From the NCBI GenBank assembly GCA_034401795.1, contig CM067370.1, forward strand, positions 62,955,254 through 63,019,253: 64,000 nt of DNA, given 5' to 3'. Shown one piece after another: positions 56,857 through 64,000 of this stretch (within the stretch, counting starts at the first letter, position 1; each line of letters starts with the position of its first letter). The position numbers and the translations under genes were made by a program. The notes beneath the pieces are model-generated. The model did not search any database and was not told the DNA's origin. It saw nothing but the letters and a program-made list of their open reading frames with translations. Origin of the DNA: Chaetoderma sp. LZ-2023a. Lineage: Eukaryota > Mollusca > Caudofoveata > Chaetodermatida > Chaetodermatidae.

Positions 56857-58029
56857 CAAGAAGCTCAAGGGTCTGTGATGCTCACCTGGACCATTACCAT
56901 TTGAAGCATTTGCATTTAATTTGCATTTAAACATACATGATTCAATATATTAAACAAGATGCGAAACCAAAATGTCACAGGAAAAATCTACCAATCAAAA
57001 TTCGGAATCGAAATTCTGGCGCCTATGATCATAGGATCATTTTAGACAAGTTTGGTTGAAATTGCTCAAAGTAGTACGGAGAAGCAGCAATTTAACAATT
57101 TCCGGTAAATTTGTTATAAAATCAGATTTCCACCCAAAAAATTGATCAATCAAAATTCTGAATAGACGTTCTAGAGCATACCACATAGAATCCATCTACC
57201 GTAGCCAAATTTGGTTGAAATATGTCAAGCAGCCAAAGTGTAGTAGCATTTTGACCATTTCCAGTAGACTTTTCATAAAATCTAAGATATTCACCCAAAA
57301 AATTTATCAATAAAAATTCTGAATACATGTTATAGAGCATATCACCATAGAAATTCATCTAGTCAAATTTGGTTGAAATATGTCAAGCAGCTAAGGAGGA
57401 GTAGCATTTTGACCATTTCCAGTAGATTTTTAACAAAATCTAAGATTTTCACCCAAAAAAGTTGATGAATCAAAATCCTGAATGCAAGTTCTAGAGCCTA
57501 TCATCATAGGATTATTCTGGCCAAATTTGCTTGAAATCAGTTAAATTACTTGACAAGAAGCAATTTGACAATTTCCGGTAAATTTGTCATAAAATCTAAT
57601 ATTTTCACCCAAAAAGTTGACGAATCCCAATTCGGAATGGAAATTCTGGAGCCTATCACCATAGAATCCATCTAACCAAGTATGGTTGAAATATGTCAAG
57701 GAGCTCTGGAGGAGTAGCATTTTGACCATTTCCAGTAAATTTGTTATCAAATTTAAGATTTTCACCTAAAAAAATTACGAAAAAAAATTCTGTATGAGCC
57801 TATAGACATAGGATCCTTTCAGATAAATTTGGTTAAAATCATTCAGAATGGTAAGAAGAAGCAATTTGACAATTTCCGGTACATTTTTCATAAAATCTAA
57901 GATTTTCGCCCAAAAAATTGATGAATCAAAATTCTGAATGGATATTCTGGAGCCTACCACCATAGGGTCGTTTCAGCCCAATTTGTTTGAAATTGCTCAG
58001 AATGGTAAGAAGAAGAAGAAGAAGCAATT
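56857..58029 (+). mobile_element. Family X copy, 5' part (X-4), cut by DIRS C
   Basis: Starts CAAGAAGCTCAAGGGTCTG, then GATGCTCACCTGGACCAT. Several ~155-180 bp core units follow (AAATTTGGTTGAAATATGTC, TTTTCACCCAAAAA, TTGACAATTTCCGGTAAATT). It is interrupted by DIRS C at 58030, where a GAAGAAGAAGAA run lies just outside. Confidence 0.7.
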
Positions 58030-58245
58030 TAAACGAAATCAAGGATTTCTTTTTTCACGAGAGAGTTGATACTTACCTCCCTAATACTTTTGATATTGCT
58101 AAATATTGGCTTTCACTCAATAAACACTCAGATTAAAACAGTTAGGTGCCCCTACTGGGCAGGGAGTCAGAGCGTAGTCTGGCGGATGCCAGCCCCACCA
58201 CCGCGCATGCGCAGACTAGCACTTCCTCTGACTAATTTATTGGCT
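58030..58245 (-). repeat. DIRS C 3' ITR
   Basis: Nearly identical to 18027-18243. The palindrome at 58035-58049 is GAAATC-AAG-GATTTC. Confidence 0.85.
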
Positions 58246-58279
58246 GATACACATGCAACTATAAAGAGCCTGAAGACCG

Positions 58280-58302
58280 AGCCTCTGTGGGGTGGAGAGG
58301 CC
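58280..58302. other. Conserved GC-rich stem-loop beside the ICR (C)
   Basis: Same as the A copy: AGCCTC / GAGGC arms around TGTGGGGTGGA. Confidence 0.7.
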
Positions 58303-58315
58303 GGGTCCGTATCTA

Positions 58316-58413
58316 GGGAGGTAAGTATCAACTCTCTCGTGAAAAAAGAAATCCTTGATTTCGTTTATTTCACATCAAGAGTATACTTACCTCCCTAATA
58401 CTTTTGATATTGC
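58316..58413. other. DIRS C internal complementary region
   Basis: 58318-58367 complements the visible left end exactly. 58368-58413 (starting TTTCACATCAAGAG) should complement the unseen right end. Confidence 0.9.
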
Positions 58414-58947
58414 CAGAATTCGACAGTGAATTCGGCGGGAGGGAGGCGAGGTCAAAAGACCAGCTCATCCCTATACGCTTTTCTGCGTTTAAGGCACTTA
58501 AACTTCTGAAACTGTATGAAAAAACAGTCAGGATTTGACTAACCATCGGATAACACCCCCGATGTATGAGAGATGACCGAATGTCATATGCGCTCCCCCC
58601 CCCCCTCCTTCCTGGGAGGAAGAGTCGAATGACCTCAATGTCCTATACGCTCTCTACGTACAAGTGCCATGTACTACAGGACAGAGACGAAAAAACTCCA
58701 TTTTCGTATACTCTCAACAATGAACCACATAAATACACAAAACCATCATCATATAAATAACGGGTAACGTGACAAGACAATCAACAATGGACAACACATA
58801 CACAAGACTGACCTTGTTGAAATGGCTGCTGACATCCTCTTCCCATTGGTGAAGATCGATGCAGTCCCAAATTAGTGGTTGTTTCCATAAATTAATTGTG
58901 AAATATATAAGCAATGAGGAAACCCCATCAAAAATATATATGCCTAG

Positions 58948-61900
58948 TTATTTTTTCAAAATTGACAAGGCGAGAGGATTAGAGGTGTCACGGAGATAAT
59001 GGTCTGTAAAACTTGACTCACAGTGCCACTGAGCCACCGACATAATATCATCCACAGGGACCCCATTAAATAGGGCAGTGGATGTCACTACGCCGCGGAC
59101 ACTGTGAGCCTTGGCCACGTCAACCTGCTTCCCGGTGGCGGATTTATGGCAAAACTGAATGCATTCTACAATCCACCTGGAAATGGTGTCCTTAGAAGCC
59201 CTGCCATGGGGTTCAATATATGACAACCATAACGCTGACTGATCGGTGCGCCACTCCGCCGTACGTTGTTTGTACCGGCGAAGCGCCCGGACAGGACACC
59301 ATGCTTTAGAATTAGGATCATATCTAGTTAAAGCAGGCAAAATAATAGGTTGACCTGGATATTTCAACGACTGATTTTTAGCCAAGAAATTAATCCTAGG
59401 TAGCAGCTTAAGGCCTTCCCCTGAAACCACAAAACGGTCATCCTCGGCTGATAAGGCATGAATCTCACTCCTACGCCTAGCCGAGGCCGCAGCAATTAAA
59501 AACACAGTCTTCAGTGTTAATAGTTTCATAGAAATGGAACTAAGTGGTTCAAACGGCTTATCACCTAGTACTTGAAGCACTAGCGATAAACTCCAAGACG
59601 GAATCACCGGTGGATTCCTTGGTCTTAGATTGCCCATGCCTTTAATTAATACATTTAATGTATTCACTTCATCACTTCCCCTCTTAGCCAAGCAAGGAAT
59701 AACAGACATTAAAGCTGACTTATAACCAGCAATAGAGTTAAGCTTGAGGCTATAGGCATCATAAAGGTGACAGAGAAAATCAGCTACTATCTGAATAGAT
59801 GCATCCATTGGATCAATACATCTTTTTGAGCACCATTCTGCAAATCTGTTGATTTTATAATTATATGCTCTGGAGGTTGACCCCCTCCTGGCTTTGGCCA
59901 TAAACATGGCTGCTTGCTCAGAAAAGCCCTCCTTAATTCTAGATTCCTTGACAACATCCACGCAGTCAATCTGAACATTGACGGATTGTTGTGAAGGGCC
60001 TTGCCCTGGAAGATAATATCGTCCATCAGAGGCAGAGGAACCGGATTGCAGACCAGAAGGTCCAGCAGATCCGTATACCATGATCGGCTTGGCCAATCCG
60101 GGGCGATCAGAAGCACTTGGCATTCCTCTTGTCTGATTTTCTGAAGAATTTTTGGAATCAGGATTGCTGGAGGGAATGCGTATGCATACATTCTCCCCCA
60201 GCTGATAGCTAACGCATCTGTTGCGAAAGCGCTTGGATCCGGAATCGGAGACGTACGTCGTCATCTTCGCATTCTTCTTCGTTGCGAACAAATCGATGTT
60301 GGGTTTCCCCCAATGGTCGAACAGACGATCCGCCACACATTGATTTAGTTGCCATTCCGTGGGTAAAACACTCATCCTTCGGCTCAATGAGTCTGCTAGC
60401 AGGTTTAACCTTCCCGGAATATGAACTGCTTTCAAGGTAATCTGGTGATCCAGACACCAACAAAGCAGTTTCCATGTCATCATACAGAGACTGGGCGACT
60501 TCGTTCCGCCCTGGCGGTTTATGTAAGTCACAACTGTTGAGTTGGCTGAACGAATAAGAACAATCTTGCCCTGAACTTTCTGTAAGAAATGTTCCAGGCC
60601 CAGGACTACTGCTCTTAGCTCCAGTAGATTTATATGTTCCTTTGACTGTTCCAGATTCCAAAGCCCTGATATCGTGGACTCTTCCAGGCAAGCTCCCCAG
60701 CCCTCCATCGATGCATCTGTATACACAGTCACCTGAGGGTGGGGAGGGGTTAGCATAACCCCCACCAAGAGATTCTCTATGTCCAACCACCATTGCAGGT
60801 GATGAATCAGAGGCGCCAACACTGACACATTCGAGTCCAGCGAACCTGTACTCTGGGTCCATTGTGTCATGAGAAATAACTGGATCGGCCGCCTGCGTAA
60901 GGCGGCCTGAGGAATGACTGGTTCCAATGAAACCATCAACCCCAGCATTCTCAAGTAAACCCGTGCCAGGACATGACGACTGTCGCACACTGACTGAATT
61001 AATGAGATGAGTTTCTGAACTCTCTCCTGAGTAGGATAAACATATCCTGTCTCTAGATCGAAGAACATCCCCAGGTAAACAAACTTCTGGGATGGAGTCA
61101 GCTCTGATTTTGGGAAATTGATCATCCAGCCTAAGTCTGTGAGAGTTTTCAAAACAATCTCCAGACTGGCCGACAAACTTTCCCGGGTGTGCGCTTTCAA
61201 CAGCCAGTCGTCTATGTACGTGTGGACTGCTATGCTTCTCCTGCGGAGGTATGCGGTGATCGCAAGAACCACACGAGTGAAAACCCGAGGAGCCGTGGAA
61301 ATTCCGAAGGGTAGCACCCTGAATTCCCACTGTCTGCCCTGGAATGCAAATCTCAGGAAGCGACGGAAACTCCTGTGTATGGGGATGTGGAAATAAGCGT
61401 CCTTCAAATCTATCGACGCTGTCCACATTCCCCTCTCTAACCCCGCCAACACCGAGCGCACAGTCTCCATCTTGAAACTGGGCGTCTCTATGAACTTGTT
61501 CAATGGCTTGAGGTTGAGAATTGGTCTCCACCCTCCGGTGTTCTTTGTTACTAAGAACAGGGTTGAATAGAAGCCCGGACACCTCTGTGCCGGCTGAATA
61601 GCTCCTTTTTGTATGAGGGAATTTATTTCCTCCTCGATACACAACCTTTGATCTGGATCTCTCGGATTTGGAGTCCAGATCGGCACTAGAGACAGTCGCG
61701 ATGGCGGGCCTGTCATCCAATCGGGATGATACCCGACTGAAAGCCATCGCAAGACTAAACGGTCCTGAGTTAACCGTTCCCACTCTTGCATGTGGTCGGC
61801 TAATCGGCCTCCCATCGGTCCACCTAGGGATAGAGGTGGACATAAGGAGTGCAAGAGCGGCACTGTCTCCTTTGCCAGAAACACCGGCGCGGTTCTCACC

Positions 61901-62166
61901 GCGGTAACCGTCCCATCAGGAACGATTACCCCGCCCAGATCCTCGCGCGCCACGACCAGCACCGCGTGCACCTCGGTGCGCGGGCGGCTGCCTGGCTGAC
62001 TGCGCCTGAGGAGCCTGCGCCCCCCTCGCTGCTGGCCGAATCGCACGCGGCCGAGGCCGGCGCTGCGATGGTGGTTGGCCTCTGACCTGGCCACTACCAC
62101 CTCGAGCCTGCAGGGGACGATACGCAGGGGGTGCGGCGCGAGCGTTGGCACGACGAAGCACCTCAA
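58948..62166 (-). pseudogene. DIRS C RT-RNase H fused in frame to YR by a 2-bp deletion
   Basis: Open for 1072 codons. RT: GGWRPILNLKPLNKF, IDLKDAYFHIPI, and YIDD near residues 316-320. RNase H: YTDASMEGWG near 480, LLELRAVVLG, then IRSANSTVV near 540, where A, B and D have IRSDNS, so an active-site Asp is replaced by Ala. After TTYVS, a 2-bp loss at about 60250 (CGGAGAC here, CGGAGAGAC in A) moves reading into the YR frame. The MT-like domain is therefore skipped and a complete YR follows: ARRRSEIHALS, AKAHSVRGVVTS, AQWHCESSFTDHYLRD, end SILKK. The first ~100 codons overlap gag in another frame. The recombinase domain itself looks whole. Confidence 0.9.
59787..60240 (-). pseudogene. DIRS C methyltransferase-like domain, left out of frame
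   Basis: YAYAFPPAILIPKILQKI, LLIAPDWPSRSWYTDLLDLL and a C-terminal tail ending WMHLFR are open in the original RT frame but are separated from RT/RH by the 2-bp deletion. Confidence 0.8.
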
Positions 62167-63984
62167 ACTGTTCGCGCAGCGCCCTCTGGTTATTTACCAG
62201 AGTAACCGTCTCCTGGAGGTGTCTACATCCCTCACCTCCAAAGAGACCAGGACCTGTCATAGGCGTACGTAGTAGCCTATTGTAGAGGTCCTGGGACGGG
62301 CACAGATTATCCAAGGCAAAAGTGCGCCTTGCCCGGACACTCCTGGTCACCGCCCGCGTCATACAGTCCAGAGCCAGGTTGATACCATCCTGGATGGCTC
62401 GCTGGACTGTGACCGGACTTGGCTGGCGCGATGCGGATGCTGTTACTACCCCTTGTAACAGCTGGGAGGCGTGGGACAGAGCGGCAATCGAAGCCCTCCC
62501 ACTCTCCTCCGCATCACGCAACGCGGTATTTGCCGAACGCAACGCGTTCGAACACAAGACTCCCGTGTCAGAACGGGAGCCTGGCCGCGCATCCTCACCC
62601 AAAGCCGCGCGGTCATCCACGCTCGGCTTTGGTACCACACCGTACCGCTGGTAGTCCAGGGGCACGATGCGGCAACGCCTGGCCACCTCGCGCGGGGCCT
62701 TAGCGAGACGTCCACTCGCCTTAATGGACGTCTCCGCCGCCTCGAACATGTCAGCGACATGCTCTGCCAGCGGCAGAGAAGGCATAGCGTTAGCAGTAGG
62801 CTTACCAGCTAACCACGGCCTGTGTTCACGCTGGCTAGCCGACTGCTCCACGGGCAGATCTGGTCTAACACTCACCAACCACTGGCAAGCGTCAGACCAA
62901 TCCTCCTCCGTGGCTAGTTGCGAGCGCTCTACAAGACGGGGGCCTTCGTCTTCCTCCTGAGCACAAGCAACAGAGCTTGACGGCGGATACGCTGATATCC
63001 CTGGCAAGCCAGGGAGAGCATGCGGGCCTGATAATACTGGCATGCTAATCTCACTGGCTTGACCAGGAGCAGGCGCTGTGGTAGAGCGCGGGGCATATAC
63101 CGCCCCACCACGGCCCCGGCCAGCACCAGCTACACTCTCGGCAAGCCGAGGTATGCGGTACCGCTGGCCTTCAGCGCCCAGGGCCACAGTCTGAACCGTG
63201 GATTCTACCCCTGGGAGAGTAGAACCGTGGAAAAAGGCGCCTGTATTCCCCGCGAGGGGCGCACAAACGTCATATTCCATGGCCACGTCTTCAGACGGCG
63301 ACCCCAACAGGTAATCATCATCCTCCTGGCCAGAAAGATTAGACTCCGGGTCAGCAAAGAGAGCTAACCCGGACTGGCCAGGGAAGGCGCCATACGAGGT
63401 ACTGGCAGCCGCGGTGTGCGGATACCCCTGGACTGATGAGCAGCCCGCGGGTTCCAGCGACGACCGTCCACGGTCCCTATTGGGCGCGGCAATAAGCCTG
63501 CTGCCAGGGCCGTGGAACACCCCCTCTAATGGGGCCACCTCTGAATCTTCAAACAACGGAAGCGTACTAAGGAACGTTGATTCAGAGGTGGGGATTACCT
63601 GCTCCGAAGCAGATGATGAGGTCAATAAAGGATTTGGTCCAGGAAGCATGCCACGAAGCAACTCTGGAACCAAATCCTTGATTGTCCTCCTCATCTCTCC
63701 CAACATCTCGGTCCGGAAGGCCTCCATGTCCACCGCGGACGAGGCCTTCCTCTTACCCTTCTTACTTACGACCTCTTTTTTCAGCTTCTTTTTCTCCTCC
63801 TCCAACTTGTCCTTCGCCTGCAAGCACAAGAATTCGGACATTAGCTCGCCCCCCCAGTGCTTACATATCTCGCAATTAAGCAAGGGACCACAGGGGCTAC
63901 ACTGAAAACATAGATGAGGGCCAAACTTGTCCCTCAAAAATCGTCCACAGGACGCACAACCAGGTCTCTGAAAAAGGCCAAAGG
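61916..63984 (-). CDS. DIRS C gag-like ORF1, open
   Basis: Open for at least 673 codons from a Met at 63937, and open further upstream through the finger's first cysteines. Finger: GCASCGRFLRDKFGPHLCFQC-SPCG..LNCEICKHWGGE. Then comes a charged coiled-coil-like stretch (KDKLEEEKKKLKKEVVSKKG) and a Ser/Pro/Gly-rich middle with DWSDACQWLVSVRPDLP and RRCRIVPLDYQRYGVVPKP. Next are TVQRAIQDGINLALDCMTRA and an Arg/Gly/Pro-rich basic tail (QARGGSGQVRGQPPSQRRPR). Probably the RNA-binding structural protein of the element. A splice-acceptor-like GGCCTTTTTCAG lies right before the finger near 63985, so the true start may be in an upstream exon. It overlaps the RT ORF by about 250 bases. Confidence 0.82.
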
Positions 63985-64000
63985 ACGAGGAGTATGAGCA

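Larger units (their letters stand above)
58030..64000 (-). mobile_element. DIRS-type retrotransposon C (5' end outside window)
   Basis: Close relative of A over the whole visible length, but independently inserted. Its 3' ITR, ICR, stem-loop, YR, RT and gag are visible. The leader and 5' ITR lie beyond base 64000. The ends and ICR differ from A in matching ways (GAAATCAAGG at the end, CCTTGATTTC in the ICR). Confidence 0.92.

Overview
The window reads as repeat-dense animal (metazoan) DNA, most likely from a mollusc and probably a bivalve. No rRNA, tRNA, CRISPR array or convincing multi-exon host gene is visible. Nearly all recognisable coding sequence belongs to retroelements. The mollusc assignment is an inference. 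It rests on several families of non-autonomous elements built from diverged 140-180 bp tandem repeats with a 3' hairpin (the 'pearl'/Helentron-like type described from bivalves), on DIRS, Penelope-like and CR1/L2-type retroelements, and on many palindromic MITEs.

The main content is four DIRS-type tyrosine-recombinase retrotransposons, all on the minus strand: A (18027-25083), B (32350-39098), D (44438-51497) and C (58030 to beyond the window end). A and C are close relatives of one family; B and D are two further families. In element sense each runs: 5' inverted terminal repeat (ITR), leader, gag with an N-terminal Cys-rich finger, reverse transcriptase/RNase H/methyltransferase-like ORF, overlapping tyrosine recombinase (YR) ORF, internal complementary region (ICR), 3' ITR. 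The ICR of A is exactly the complement of its two termini joined end to end, and in A, B and C the ICR differences track the differences in that copy's own ends. All four copies are damaged. A has breaks in all three ORFs. B lost its RT domain and carries a Helitron-like insertion in YR. D has one stop codon directly after the RT YIDD motif plus gag breaks, but an intact 395-residue YR ORF. C has an open gag, but a 2-bp deletion joins RT/RH to YR and one RNase H active-site Asp is changed to Ala.

Layout: 1-3572, a large element bounded by inverted repeats; 3.6-17.4 kb, foldback MITEs, a Penelope relic, tandem-repeat elements and unassigned AT-rich DNA; 17.4-27.0 kb, a three-level nest (pearl-like element > hairpin-ended element X > DIRS A); 28.3-30.5 kb, a 5'-truncated CR1/L2-type LINE; 32.3-39.1 kb, DIRS B; 39.9-43.8 kb, two Penelope-like GIY-YIG relics and a tandem-repeat element; 44.4-51.5 kb, DIRS D; 51.6-52.4 kb, a GGTTACA motif array spaced close to whole helical turns upstream of a TATA box; 54.0-54.4 kb, a 62-bp minisatellite; 56.3-64.0 kb, a second nest ending in DIRS C.

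All reading was done by eye. Family names are from recognised motifs, percentages were not computed, and repeat boundaries are good to a few bases only where an exact junction is stated.
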